DNA from: Dipteronia dyeriana
Lineage: Eukaryota; Streptophyta; Magnoliopsida; Sapindales; Sapindaceae
Reading direction: 5' to 3'
Assembly: GCA_032871835.1 (NCBI GenBank)
Contig: CM065295.1
Span: forward strand, 67,264,687-67,328,686
DNA length: 64,000 nucleotides
The position numbers and the translations under genes are program-made. Shown one piece after another: positions 33,375 through 45,727 of this stretch. The first letter of the stretch is position 1, and each line of letters opens with the position of its first letter. The notes beneath the pieces were generated by a model. It was given only the letters and a program-made list of their open reading frames with translations. It was not told the DNA's origin and made no database searches.

Positions 33375-35660
33375 TATTAGGTTTTTAAGTCATGTTGTCA
33401 TAATTCCATGTCAAAGCAATATTTTCTTCGTATTGATCAGTAGTCTAGGCCCATTGATATTCAAGCTTCAAGAAGATTGGCAACTCATCAAGCAAAGAGA
33501 AGTCTTCAAGATGAGTAAGCTTTGTTGCATATCAAAGGTATGTGTAGACCTCATTCCTCTTACAATAAGTTTAGGCACACATACACATACACATTACATC
33601 TATATGTGTCTCTGCATCATTATGCTCAACTGGTCTAACACATTTACACACATATTATTGTATGAACATGTATTAGATTTAAATTGACAAATTGAACAAA
33701 ATGCATGTTCAAAGACTATCCCTAAGAAATAGCATACTTGTGTGTTCTTGTGTTTGTTTGTTTGTGTTTTAGTAATATCATACTTGAATATGTTCTCATA
33801 TTATTCATTATTTGATTATGAATATTTCGGTTACTCATTCATAAGTTTTTGAGTTCTGAGTTTGAAGTTACGAAACTTTTCGTATGTTTATCGTGCAAAG
33901 TTTTTGTCTTTGTGTATCGAGTTAATTTATATATTTTTATTACAGTTTCATACACATCCATGTCTATAAAAGAGTCACGGTTCATAATCCAAAAACGGAT
34001 TCGAGGTCGTAGAATGGTCAAATATCATGAGAGGTGCACGTGGGAGAGATGAATGGCAAATTATCACATGCACCCCTCTTTCGCGGAGACGCGTGGCCTC
34101 CACGGGGAGGGACGCACTCTGTCCCCAAGGAGGCCACGTGCCTTGGGGAGCTTATATGGCGTGTCCTATATTACCACCCATGATCCTCCCCACTCCATAT
34201 CATCTCCCTCCCATTTTTTTTAAAATATCTATTATCCTTCTCATTTTAACTTTACGAAGACTAAATTGTGTGATTTTTCTCTCAATTTCAAAACCTCATA
34301 TCTTACTCATTTCATATCGAAATCGAGTGATTCAAAAAGGAGAGAATTCATTTTTGAGGTTTTCTATCTTATCATGCATATTGAAATCATTTTTACAAGT
34401 ATTTTGGTGGTTCTACATCAAATTCATTACTGCATTCATGTTAACAAGGTATTTGATTATCTTTTGAGTTTTATAATTTCTAATGCTCAAATATCTTGGG
34501 CCTTCTTCTTATTTATGTGTATGTTGCTTGAACAAATGCTTTTAGAAGATAGAGCTTCAATTATAAACTAGATCTGTCTATTTAGAGACTTAAATGTGAT
34601 TTAGATTTTCTTAATTATAAAATTTCACATGTTTGTGAGTTGTATTGTGACTAACTTATAATCTAGGGCTATTTGTGTGTTAATTAAATTTATCTTGATG
34701 ATTGATAGCCTTTACATGTGCTGGACACTTTAGTTAAATATATTTAGAATTAGCACATTTAATTTTATAATTAGAGCCTATTGAGATTTAATTGATTATT
34801 TTGTAAATATGTGCTCTAATTGATTGATAAAGAATTTCATTGAACAAATCTTTCGATTCTAGCATTTTTGGTTTTAGTTCTAAAGTCTTGAATATGTACT
34901 TAGTCAATATGTGTTTTAGTTTGCAAGAACAATATCTAGGATTTATTTGTGTATTGATTAGAATTGCTTATTCTAGATTTTTGTTCATGTATAAGAACTA
35001 GGCAACATTGTTTGTGAACTTTGATGTCTATGTCTAGATCTTCATGAAGTGTACATAATCCATATATTTCGTATGTTACATGCATCATTTGTGTGATGTC
35101 ATTTGTTTGGATTACAAACTAGAAAAATATACATCGTGAGCTCATTGATCATTTCTAGTTTCCATAAGATATCTTGATCATATATTTTATATTGCATATG
35201 TTTGCATTTGCATATGTTTGATCACGTTTAGGGAGTTCTTGTAAAAGACATAAAGTCTTGACTAGGATCATGATGATCCAGATAATTGCGCAATGTAGTC
35301 TTGGACTGGAATGGGATGATCTGGATAGCTGAGCAAGGAAACTTTCTAAAGGCATGTGAAGTGATTTGGATAGAAAGTATGTAAGTCTTTCATTAGTAAA
35401 AGGCATATGGGTAGGATAGAAGGGATATCCAATAGAGAGTGTATCATGTAGATTGGTCACTTTTGAGGGTGTACTTTCATCCAACTAGTGAAAAGTGGTG
35501 TTGTTGGTGGTTGTGGAATCAACCCATGGATGTTTCCTCTTCGAAGGTTTTACCACATAATAAATAATGTATCAAATGTCTCTATCCCTATCTTTTTTTT
35601 TGTATGTGTTTGTTTGTATATTGTTTAGATCATCATTTCTTAACATCTTTGTAAACAAGA
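33375..35660 (+). repeat. Sirevirus-type LTR, plus orientation, 3' end missing
   Basis: The start TATTAGGTTTTTAAGTC matches the reversed LTR start at 53029 (TGTTAGGTTTTAGTATG), and homology follows through AATTCCATGTCAAAG, ATTCAAGCTTCAAGAAGA and CATGTCTATAAAAG. A GC-rich block lies at 34030-34160. The U5 part (CATGGATGTTTCCTCTTCGA near 35526, CTCTATCCCTATC near 35580) matches LTRs at 50.5 and 58.4 kb. The last part and any gag are absent. Open frames inside (33370-34570) are not genes. Confidence 0.75.
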
Positions 35661-35829
35661 TCCTTGTAAAGTTAAATATGCAAGCACCCATTTGATCAAA
35701 TTGTATATATATCTTTTATCCTTGTAAATTGACTTATTTGTATATAGTCATTCAATGATTTGTACTTGTGTATTGATCGGTCTACTTCTATACATTTTTT
35801 ACGTCCCCATTTCCTATTACATGTGTTTT
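35661..35829. other. Junction between LTR remnants
   Basis: Short AT-rich stretch of unclear origin. Confidence 0.4.
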
Positions 35830-36344
35830 GTTATCGGGTGAAATTAGATATTTTATGTGTTTGTTGAGCATGTGAAGGTCACATTCCATGGAAGAGGTGT
35901 TGGATTTTATTTTAAAGAAAAGGAGTCAAAATATGGAGAAATTTAGCAAATTGGTAGAAGTCGCATCATAGACCGTGCCTTAGGTATTAAGGTGCAAGCT
36001 GTGGAAAGATGAATTCCAACCAGTGTAGAATAATGAAGTTATGGTTGCCATATCTCAATTCTCAAGTTGAACTGGGTAACGTGTCATCTATTTTTGGAAA
36101 TCCCTGGACGTCTAGTTTTCGGTTCACTTTTTGGATTGTAATTCCGATATTCCTAGAAGAAGTTATGCCTGTTTTAGTACCCGATGGTCAGATCAGTCAT
36201 AATTCCAAGAATATTGTCGAGATTTATTTTGCAAGTTGTCGGAATGGGAAATATTACCTTCTTGGACATGTGTGAGAGTCCTAAGAAGCAAGTAAACACG
36301 TAATCCTTATCTTCCTTCAATATGTAATCAATTTTAATGGATTA
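35830..36344 (+). repeat. Athila-like LTR, first part
   Basis: This lies left of a clean Sirevirus insertion and is continuous, once that is removed, with 42684-43754. The run CGCATCATAGACCGTGCCTTA, GGTATTAAGGTGCAAGCTGTGG and later text is the style of plant gypsy LTRs. An 88-codon open frame at 36009-36275 is probably fortuitous LTR sequence. Confidence 0.5.
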
Positions 36345-38256
36345 TGTAAGTTTTTCAGTTTTTGATTGGCTCATTTCGTTGACAACCATATTTGGGGATT
36401 AATGTGTAGGGGTAGTTTAGGCCATCATTGTTCAAGACCCAGCTCAAGCTTCAGAAGGTAAATCACTTGCTTAACCTTTTCTAAAGAGTTTTTAGTGCAT
36501 ACATACACTCTCATGCATGTCTTTGATCATCTTGCATGAAGGCTTAATTTTCTTAATTATGTGCCTCTTTGCCATAAATCTTGCTTGGGTGTTTGTTGCA
36601 TTTAGTTTGCCTTTAAAAGAGTTTTTTCCCCTTGACCATGGCCGGGACCGCTCCCTGTGCATTGGCTCCACCGCGGTATGCACAACGGTGTTCTCCAGAC
36701 GTTGCTCACTGCTGCTACCACGGCCTGTGCACGTTGCATGCACAACGGTCTCCCAAGAAAAGTTTCCCAATGATGCACCGCTTGCTCTACCATGGTCTGG
36801 ACATTGCCTGTACCATGGTTCAGACAGCGGAGATTCACCGGTGATGCACCGCTCGCTCTACCGCGGTCTGGACACACTTGCCTAGGCCGGGGTATGCACA
36901 ATGGTCAAGACGGGAATCAGTTGCCCTTTTGTCCAAAACGATGCCGTTTCGTGTAGGGCTTTGTTATATATGTTCTCTTCTTCTTCCTTGTCTTTTTAGA
37001 GCTCAAAGAACACATTTTTAGAGAGAGAGAACCTCTCTTTGAGAGAGAAAGCTTCAAGCTTTGTGTTTGACTCTCCAAACCCTAAACCCATCTTCATCTT
37101 ACATTCAAACATCATTCCAAGAATGAGTTTTCATTGATTGGTAAGTAGAACCACTATTGTTGTTCATTTATTGTTCTAGATTACCAATACATGTCATTTA
37201 TTGCTTAAATTAGCATTTCTTCATATTAATTGCATATTTATTGAAGTTATGACATGTTTGGAATTTGAATTGTGATAGCTAGGGTTTGTGACCATTTTGC
37301 TCTTATAGCTAAATCTCTATGCTTTGCATTTAGATATTGTTTAGGACTCATTGATTGCATTTTGTGATTGCATTATAGTTCATGCCATGCTTAATGACAA
37401 CTTGTGTTGATATGGCTTTTGTGATAGCTAGCATTTAGGTCATTGTTGCCTCTAGTTAATTAGGTCATATTGATTGCATTTTGATGATTGCATTTTATGA
37501 CCATGCCATGCTTAATAACAACATATGTTGAAATGGTTTTGTTTGATAACTAGGATGTACTGTTGCATAACTATATCTAGTTAAGTCTTTATGAACATTC
37601 ATTTAGATATTGATATCTAGGAATTGCACTTAGTGACATTCTTTAATTTCTAGATAAGCATTTAGTGTTGCCTAACATTATTTGAATTTAGAATATTTTT
37701 ACATATTCACATAGGTTGTTGACTCTTCATTGAGGTTAAGTCTTGTGACTAAGCGTGTAGTGCACAAGCAATTCAATTCTTGCAACCAGAGGAAGGGTTG
37801 GCAAGCAATTGGTCTGGTGCCACTGTAAAAGGCCCAAGGGGGTAGAGTAGTAGGCGTTCACGCCAAGAGTAGTGTATCAGGGGATATCACTAGGGACTGA
37901 ACCAAGAGTGGTGAGTGGCGGTGTTCATAGCCTAAGGTTGTCAAGAGTGAGAGTCCGAGAATCACTTGAGGGTGTTACCTTTTATTCATATAGTGGATTT
38001 TTGTGACCGAGTGTGGCGCACTTAACATCCCGTGGCTTTTCCCATTTGGAGGGTTTCCACGTAAACATCAAGTGCTATTTATATTTCCGCACTTTACACT
38101 TGATGTTGTATGTTTGTTTTATTGGGTGAATTTTGAATATTGACTAATCAAGACAAATTGGTAATTTACTTGATTAAAACTTTTTCACCCCCCCTCCCCC
38201 TCCCCCTCCCCCTCCCCCTCTAGGTTATAGACACACACGTTTTTAGGGAACTTTCA
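36345..38256 (+). repeat. 5' LTR of the gag-only element
   Basis: TGTAAGTTTTTCAG ... GGAACTTTCA, 1912 bp. U3 has a GC-rich block (36640-36940) with repeated CCGCGGT/TGCACAACGGT motifs, then the TATA-like TTATATATG near 36964. A C-rich run CCCCCTCCCC at 38188-38220 lies near the end. Confidence 0.9.
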
Positions 38257-38258
38257 AT

Positions 38259-38277
38259 TGGTATCAGAGCATGTGCC
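38259..38277 (+). other. Primer binding site, initiator tRNA-Met type
   Basis: TGGTATCAGAGCATGTGCC begins two bases after the LTR. TGGTATCAGAGC is the standard Copia/Sirevirus site complementary to initiator tRNA-Met; this is not a tRNA gene. Confidence 0.92.
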
Positions 38278-38369
38278 TAGAAATACTTAGGTGAGCCGTG
38301 CTCTGTGTGTGTCTTGCTTGTGCATTTGTGTTGTTGCATTGCATGTGCATTCATATAACCCAAAACACC

Positions 38370-39968
38370 ATGAGTGATTTTGAGAGACTAGAGGGTGCTT
38401 TGATCTCTGAACCACCAATGCTCACCAAGGAAAACTACTCCTCTTGGAAAGTGAGGATGGAAGTTTTTTTATGTGACCTTGATGAGCATGTGTGGATGTG
38501 TGTGGAAGAAGGGTATTCACCTCCCACGGAGACACAAGAGAATGGGGCTTCTATGCCTAATTCTGAGTCCAAGTTGACGGTTGACGAACTCGAGGCTATG
38601 GAATGGAACTCAAAGGGCCTCCGTGCCTTATATTGTGCAGTGGGTGAGAGTCATACAAAACTTATCCAAACAACTCAAGATGTTTGAGAAGCTTGGGAGA
38701 TTCTAAGAGTCATCCATAAAGGTACCGTGAAAGAAGAACACAAAAAACTAGGTACCACAAAGATCAAGCTTAAATGTTTTGATTGTGGTGGCTATTGGCA
38801 TATCTCCACGAATTGTGAAAACTCAAAGAGCAAGAGTCGTAGAGGCAAACCAAAGGCTTACTTTTGTAAGTAAAGTGAAGAATGATCTTCGGGTTTGGAG
38901 GGATGTGAAAGGAATCACATAGTCTTGCACGCTTTACATAATGACAACTCTAAAGCGGCCATAAGACACCCATCACTCAAGTTCGACATTTAAGAAGCTA
39001 GCTTAGATGATGATTGCCATGAGAGCACAAGTGGTAAAAGCTTCGATGAAGAAAGTTCAAGCTCCAAGAACTTGAGTGTTGAAGGGTTTAATTATGAAGA
39101 CTTCATTGTAAGTCTTCAAAGGTCCTTGAAAAAGAAAAATGAAGAAATCAAAAAGTTGAAGGAAGAAAATCTTCAACTAAGGACCAAGCTAGATGACTCC
39201 TTGAAGATGGACAAAGTTGATGTGTCCAAGTATGAGAAGGAGATTGATGATTGTCATCAAAGGATGAAGGCAATGAAGGATGAACTTGCCAACAAAGACA
39301 ATTCCTTGAAGATCATCAAGGAGAATGAGATAAGGTGCCTTGGAGAATTGAAAAAAGCCGAGGTCATGCAACCTCAAGCTCAAGGCAAGAAAAAAGCTTT
39401 ACCTCCACAACATCCTAGGAGAAAGATTGATCTTGGAGATACATCCAAGACTGGCCAAGTGAAATGGCCAATAAAGAATGGAGCTAAACCTCAACAATCA
39501 AGAGCTCCACCTCCAAGCTTTCCTCAACCAAGAAGGCAAGCCAAGCAAGCTCAACAAAGAAAGCAATCATCTCTAACTCAACAACAAGGGAGAAGAGAAT
39601 CAATACCATATAAAAGAAAAGCTCAAAGACATGGGAAATCACCTTTGTCCTTACAAAGGAATGGTATGACCCCTCATTTTATTCCTTCATGTCACTTTTG
39701 TGGTGTTAATGGTCATATTAGACCAAATTGCTTCAAGTACATTAACATGTGTAGAACTAAGAGCATGATTGAAAGAAAAAAGGGGTAGAGCCAATATGCA
39801 TATGCCTAGGAAAGCTAGTGTTAATGATCCTAGGAGTAATATGATGATCTTGACCACTAGGAATGACAATGTGTCACCTAAGTGGATTATAAAAGATGAA
39901 CCCACATGCCATTGTGCTAAGGTTTCACCCATAGGCTCAACTAGGTCCAATGGACTTGGTAAGTCTAT
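38370..39968 (+). pseudogene. Sirevirus gag, internally deleted
   Basis: Gag forms the particle that packages the RNA in the cytoplasm. It starts at ATG 38370 (MSDFERLEGA, ISEPPMLTKENYSSWK) with the Copia-type gag N-terminal domain to 38687. A stop, then a jump straight to a zinc knuckle (CFDCGGYWHISTNC, near 38780) shows that the middle of gag is deleted. The frame reopens at 39072-39788 with a coiled coil (SLKKKNEEIKKLKEE), a basic Gln/Arg-rich stretch and a second CCHC knuckle (CHFCGVNGHIRPNC). Debris of the pre-protease linker (SPKWIIKDEPTCH) follows to about 39968. No protease motif is present. The 239-codon second part is intact. Confidence 0.82.
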
Positions 39969-39989
39969 AGGGACTCATATCCCCTCTTG

Positions 39990-40815
39990 ACTTGTTTTAA
40001 TTGACCCCATTTGGGGAGCTCAAGCAAAGAGAGCAAATTGGCAATACATTGTGCTCATTGATAATTTTTATGCTTCTTTATTAATTGCTTGAGATGATTG
40101 GTTGTACATATTGTTTTTAATAAGTGTGCAACTATGCTTTACTTACAATCCAAGTCTTATTTATGAACAAACATGCATTTTTGGAATAGGAGAATTGATT
40201 GGGAAGTACATTTTGAATGACCTAGAATTGATCTCCATGACATGTTGATTCTTTATATGACATGCTTTAAAGTAATATGCATGATGAAATTGTTGAATGC
40301 TCTAAAATTAATGCAAAAATGTGTGTGAAAGCAATTATGAGACTTCAATCAATAAGAATCTTGTATCCATTTCAAGGATTTTACAATCCAAAAGTCTCTC
40401 TCTCTTTACTTGTTGAACAAGGCTACTATCATACTGGCATTCCACCTGGAAAAATCGAAAAAGGTGCAATAGTCATTCATGTCTTGTTTTGCTCATAAAG
40501 TTTGATATAGTTGTTCTTAAAATGAATTTATTTTACAATCTATATCTTGCTTATTCCATGACAAAGGGTGAAATTGGTTTGAATTCTCTTGGAAACCTTT
40601 GTTTTTTTGCTTTGCCAAATACCATGTTTTGATCTTGGATACAACTTGTCTTGTATGCAAAGCATTCGTTCACACATTTGTTTTGTAATAAAACTCCTTA
40701 TTCTCTCTTCTTAATTGAGTTGCATAAATTTTGTTATATGATTATGCATATGTCTTGTGTCGTAAGCTCTCCTTGCTAATGCCTTCTTAAGGGGATACTT
40801 CTTTGTCTATCTCAT
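39990..40815. other. Non-coding interior of the gag-only element
   Basis: AT-rich sequence without a supported ORF replaces pol. The 73-codon frame at 40277-40498 has a fragment (ILYPFQGFYNPKVSLS) of unknown origin and no domain. Confidence 0.5.
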
Positions 40816-41221
40816 GACAAAAAGGGGGAGTAGTGTGGATTTAGGGGGAGAGGAGAGGGGGAGTTAACCTATTTAGGGAGTTGCATATGAGGGGCGTTTG
40901 ATTGACTCATTGAGGGGGAGTTAACCTATTTAGAGGGAGCATTTGCATTTGCATTGTTGATGCATGTTGCTTGTTTCTATTGTATGCAAATTACTCTTGT
41001 TTTTATGTCTTTGATCACCTCACATCACTTGTGTTGGAAAGTGTAGTTATTTTATTTTGTAGGGATTCTGATTCTACAAGAGATGGATGACTTGAAGATC
41101 TAGTTATTAGGCATCTCTTAGTAATGTAGAAAAACTTTGTTGATCCCTGTCTTTTGTTTGTTTATTGGTGAAGATGAATTGTGAGTGGTGGTTTTGTCAC
41201 GAAATAGCCAAATGAGGAGAT
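40816..41221 (+). other. Multiple polypurine tracts and primary PPT
   Basis: Five G-rich purine runs (AAAAAGGGGGAGTAG, TTAGGGGGAGAGGAGAGGGG, two copies of GAGGGGGAGTTAACCTATTT, and ATGAGGAGAT next to the LTR at 41211-41221). Repeated PPTs upstream of the 3' LTR are a known hallmark of Sireviruses. Confidence 0.8.
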
Positions 41222-42683
41222 TGTAAGTTCCTCAGTTTTTGATTGGCTCATTTTGTTGACAACCACATTTGGGGATTAATGTGTAAGGGTAGTTTAGGCT
41301 ATCGTTGCTCAAGACCCAGCTCAAGCTTCAGAAGGTAAATCACTTGCTTAACCTTTTCTGAAGAGTTTTTAGTGCACACACACACTCTCATGTATGTCGT
41401 GTAGGGCTTCTTTATATATGTTCTCTTCTTCTTCCTTATCTATTTAGAGCTCAAAGAACACATTTTTAGAGAGATAGAGAGAAACTCCCTTTGAGATAGA
41501 AAGCTTCAAGCTTTGTGTTTGACTCTCCAAACCCCAAACCCATCTTCATCTTGCATTCAAGCATCATTCCAAGAATGGGTTTTCATTGATTGGTAAGTAG
41601 AACCATCATTGTTGTTCATTTATTGTTCTAGTTTACCACGACATGTCATTTATTGCTTAAATTAGCATTTCCTTATATTAATTGCATATTTATTGAAGTT
41701 ATGACATGTTTGGGGTTTGAATTGTGATAGCTATTGTGACCATTTTACCCTTATAGCTAAATCTTTATGCTTTGCATTTAGATATTGTTTAGGACTCATT
41801 GATTGCATTTTGTGATTGCATTATAGTCCATGCCATGCTTAATGACAACTTATGTTGATATGGCTTTTGTGATAGCTAGCATTTAGGTCATTGTTGCCTC
41901 TAGCTAATTAGGTCATATTGATTGCATTTTGATGATTGCATTTTTTGACCATGCCATGCTTAATGACAACATATGTTGAAATGGCTTTGTTTGATAACTA
42001 GGATATATTGTTGCATAACTATATCTAGTTAAGTATTTATGAACATTCATTTAGACATTGATATCTAGGAATTGCACTTAGTGACATTCTTTAATTTCTA
42101 GATAAGCATTTAGTGTTGCCTAGCATTATTTGAATTTAGAATATTTTTACATATTTACATAGGTTGTTGACTCTTCATTGAGGTTAAGTCTTGTGACTAA
42201 GTGTGTAGTGCACAAGCAATTCAAGTCTTGCAACTAGAGGAAGGGCAAGCAATTGGTCGGGTGCCACTGTAAAAGGGCCAAGGGGGTAGAGTAAGAGGCG
42301 TTCACGCCAAGAGTAGTGTATCAGGGAATATCACTAGGGACTGAACCAAGAGTGGTAAGTGGCGGTGTCCATAGCATGAGGTTGTGTAGAGTGAGAGTCT
42401 AAAAATCACTTGAGGGTGTGACCTTTTATTCATATAGTGGATTTCTGTGACCGAGTGTGGCGCAATTAATAGCCTATGGTTTTTCCCATTTGGAGGGTTT
42501 CCATATAAACATCAAATGTTATTTATATTTCTGCACTTTACACTTGATGTTGTATGTTTGTTTTATTTGGTGAATTTTTGAATATTGACTAATCAAGAAA
42601 AATTGGTAATTGACTTGATTAAAACCTATTCACCCTCACCCCTCTCCTAGGTTATAGACACACACAATTTTAAGGAACTTTCA
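41222..42683 (+). repeat. 3' LTR of the gag-only element, U3 block deleted
   Basis: It is 1462 bp and matches 36345-38256 closely apart from losing about 450 bp (the counterpart of roughly 36505-36950), with CTCATGTATGTC joined to GTGTAGGGCTTC. Confidence 0.9.
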
Positions 42684-43754
42684 GATTATGAAAGAAATAA
42701 AATCTCAAAACGGTAGAGTTCCAAATGGCAATTGATTTCCTTGTTGCTAAAGGACATGACTTAGCATCTAAACCTATTCAAACCCTTTATGAACCCTAAT
42801 TTCGTGATACCTTCCAAGGGAGGTCCCAAGTCTTCAAGGTGGTTGTCCCCCTATCAATCCATCACTACACACTCATCCATCTTTACACATTGAATATTTG
42901 AAGACGAAGAAGATTTCATCCTTGAAGACTTGAAGAAATTATTAAAGGCTAAGATGAGTTCTGTCTTTTCTATCTCTTCTCTTGTTATTTTCATTATGTG
43001 TAACTAATCCTATTACTAGGGAATCAATGTGAACCTTTTGTGAATCTTATGTATGGTGTAATTATAATTTACAATTCAATTCTTGATTTATTCGTTACGT
43101 TTAACTTTTGATTCCTCGGTAGTTTTAATTTCAATTCACACCATAGATCAAAGGGTGGATGATTATTTGGTATGAATTTAGGGTTAAGATCATCTGAGAA
43201 TTAGGCTTAGATTATAGATCAAAACCTAATCCTGATTAATGGTCACTTGAATAAGTAAAATTTATCTTTAGCATAGATCGAAGCAAAGTTTAGAGTTTGG
43301 TTCTTAATTCTTATACTTAGCGGGTTTCCGATCATTGTTCACACCATAGATCAAAAGGTGAAAAGTGGTTGGGAACACATGGCTCATCTTGCGATCGTAC
43401 GATAATAGTCATAATAAAGATAAATACTGAACTATTGAATTGATTGAATTTTGTTTAAAATTTAATTTCATATATTGAGTGCTCATAACTAGGAATCATT
43501 GATGACCAAGTGTTTTCTCTACATTGTTCACAAACCAACTTTCTTTCAATTGATTTCTTTAGTTTAATTTAATTTAGGTTTAGTTTAACCAATCCATCAA
43601 CAATTTCTGGTTACTTTTAATTCAACTTTAATTATAACTACTTTTAATCAATAAATCACTTTTCCTCGTGGGAACGATCTCCACCTGCTGCTGTACTTAT
43701 CTCACGATCCATGCACTTGCGAGTTCAGTTTTTATAACATGATTTTACACATCA
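42684..43754 (+). repeat. Athila-like LTR, second part
   Basis: It continues from 36344 across the inserted element. The end CACTTTTCCTCGTGGGAACG, then GAGTTCAGTTTTTATAACATG and ACACATCA, is the usual 3' end of Athila-type LTRs, followed by a TTTTTGGCRCC primer site. Confidence 0.7.
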
Positions 43755-43778
43755 AGTTTTTGGCACCACTGTCGAGGA
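43755..43778 (+). other. Athila-type primer binding site
   Basis: AGTTTTTGGCACCACTGTCG corresponds to the canonical TTTTTGGCGCCGTTGCCGGG with several C-to-T/G-to-A changes. Confidence 0.75.
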
Positions 43779-43942
43779 TTAGTAGAATTTATTGGTTAAT
43801 TCTAGTTTTAGTTTTAGTTATTAGGTTTAGTATAGTTTAGGTAGTTGAGTCGTTAATTTTTAGATTTTTAGATTTTATTTTATTTCTTTTCTTTTTAGTA
43901 ATTTACATTGCGTCTGTCTTTTGTTTCAGGACTCCACAGTTT

Positions 43943-44305
43943 ATGCAAGGTAGAAGATCTCTGGGAAGAGATTTGTTACCTTTGAACAACAACATTAACC
44001 GTATCTGGCACGTACCAATGGAGAATGAAAACAACCAGATGCCTCATCAGCCTATTCAAATCACGAGGGACTATGGACGTCCACAAGTGGATAACAACTC
44101 TCTGCAACATGATCATTCAAGTTATGAGAACATTATATAGCAACTTAAAGAAGACAAGAAAATGGTTATCGCTCTAAATTTTGATTTGACAACCAGAATT
44201 AATGAGCTACTTAAAGAAAAATTGTCTTCTTTGAAGGAGTTTGCAAATTACTCCCAAGAGGTGGAATAGTTAAAAGATGAGTTCACCTAATGCATGCGGT
44301 TGATG
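43943..44305 (+). pseudogene. Athila-like gag N-terminus, truncated
   Basis: It starts at ATG 43943 (MQGRRSLGRDLLPLNNNINR) after the leader, at the distance usual for Athila gag. A TAG interrupts at about 44138, followed in the same frame by LKEDKKMVIALNFDLTTRIN and more. It is cut off by a Sirevirus-type LTR at about 44308. Confidence 0.6.
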
Positions 44306-44942
44306 AGGGGTAAGTGCCTCATTTTATGATTGGCCTATTTCGTTGATAAATCACAAATGGGTTCCAATATTATAAAAGGTAGATTAGGTCTTTAATGCCT
44401 TTGGACTCCAAGTGCTTCAAAGAAGGTAGATTACTTGACTCTACTCCTAATTGAAGAGAATTAGTTGCACACACTCACTTGCATGAATTTCTATTGATTG
44501 CATAATTTTGTATGACTGTGTCTTGATGCATTTTATGCCTCTCATCACACTCCACACTTACATATCATGCATTTAGGTTAGTGTGTTTTGTTTGCCTAAG
44601 AAAAGAAAAAATTTCTCTTATCATGGTGCAGGTCACTGGCCATGCACCTGCCTAAACCACGGTCTCAACAGTAGTTGGTTTCAGAGGTTGCGTGCTTAGG
44701 AAACAGCAGCATATGCATGTGCCTGTACAGTGGTCCCTGCCGTGGTATTCTCTAGAAGGCTCATGTTGCTTGTACCACGGTCTATGCACTTGCACGCACA
44801 GTGGTCCCAACCACGGTGTTGTCCAAACGTTGCACTGTTATGTGTACCACTTTCTGGACAACTTGCCTGAGCCGCTGTCTACACAGCGGTAATGACAGGA
44901 TTTTGTTATCCGTTTTCAAAACGATGTCGTATTATCTAAGAC

Positions 44943-44945
<3 letters not shown>

Positions 44946-44986
<41 letters not shown>
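44946..44986. repeat. (TA)n microsatellite at the TATA position of the LTR
   Basis: About 41 bp of TA where the sister LTR has TTATATATG, an expanded TATA region. Confidence 0.9.
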
Positions 44987-44988
<2 letters not shown>

Positions 44989-45458
44989 CTTTTCCCCTTC
45001 TTTGCCTCTTTAGAGCTTCAGAATTCAATTAAAAACTCCATCTTTAAAGCTCAAGAGTGACTTGAAAGAACAGTTAGCAAGAATGTATTTTTCTTAACCA
45101 AAACCCAAACATCCATCATTCATTCATGAATCAAGTATCATTTAGCTTTATCTAGGATGTATTTAAGCATGGGTCTTCATCAACATATTTGACTTGGTAA
45201 GTAAAACATTATTCTCATTCATTCTTGTGTTCTTGCTTAACAAGAAATCTCTTTTAGGACTTGTTTACATCTAGACTAAGATTTTAGTTGCAAGTTGAGA
45301 TTTTTGTTGATTGTTGGGTTGTTGTATTGTGAAAGCTATTGCATCTAAGTGTGCTTTTATTTCATAAAGCTATGTTATATGTATGTCATATTGCAACATG
45401 ATATCTAGGATTGTTTGAATCATTCATCATTGACTAGATAACCATTAGATGTGTTGAT

Positions 45459-45727
45459 GAGGGCCGACCCTGACATTTCAAAGGCCCATTAAACATTTTC
45501 ATAATTATTTTTTAATATATATATATAGCATATTAGGCCTTTTTTAAGTATCTTTAACTTGTATTAGGCCTTTTTTTAAGTATCTTGGGTTCATTTTAAA
45601 TGTCCGTAAAATATTTATTAGGTCCATAATTATATAACTCATTACAAATAAATTGGGTTGTATTTATTGCTTTTAAAAATGTGCCATGGGCGACCGCCTT
45701 TTTAGACCATGCCTAGGGCCAGCCCTG
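45459..45727. mobile_element. hAT-type MITE, 269 bp
   Basis: Ends GAGGGCCGACCCTG and, reversed, CAGGGCTGGCCCTA. 8-bp TSD GTGTTGAT (45451-45458) against GTGTTGAC (45728-45735). The interior has AT-rich sequence with repeated TATTAGGCCTTTTTTAAGTA. No ORF. Confidence 0.85.

Larger units (their letters stand above)
36345..42683 (+). mobile_element. Gag-only Sirevirus derivative (TR-GAG type), complete, TSD GATTA
   Basis: Two LTRs (36345-38256 and 41222-42683) flank a 2.97-kb interior holding a primer site for initiator tRNA-Met, gag, multiple polypurine tracts, and no pol. The perfect 5-bp TSD GATTA (36340-36344, 42684-42688) shows one insertion event. Elements with LTRs and gag only are known as TR-GAGs and rely on other elements for enzymes. 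The LTRs differ mainly by a 450-bp block missing from the 3' one. Confidence 0.92.

Noticed and set aside
34027..34571. Overlapping 146- and 101-codon frames
   Set aside because: They lie in a Sirevirus-type LTR across the GC-rich block and TATA region.
36009..36275. 88-codon frame
   Set aside because: It lies in probable Athila-like LTR sequence with no protein family resemblance.
36492..36901. Overlapping frames of 70-122 codons on both strands
   Set aside because: They lie in the U3 GC-rich repeat block, which has been deleted in the 3' LTR.
38259..38277. tRNA-like TGGTATCAGAGC, also at 58362
   Set aside because: These are retrotransposon primer binding sites; no cloverleaf or tRNA gene is present.
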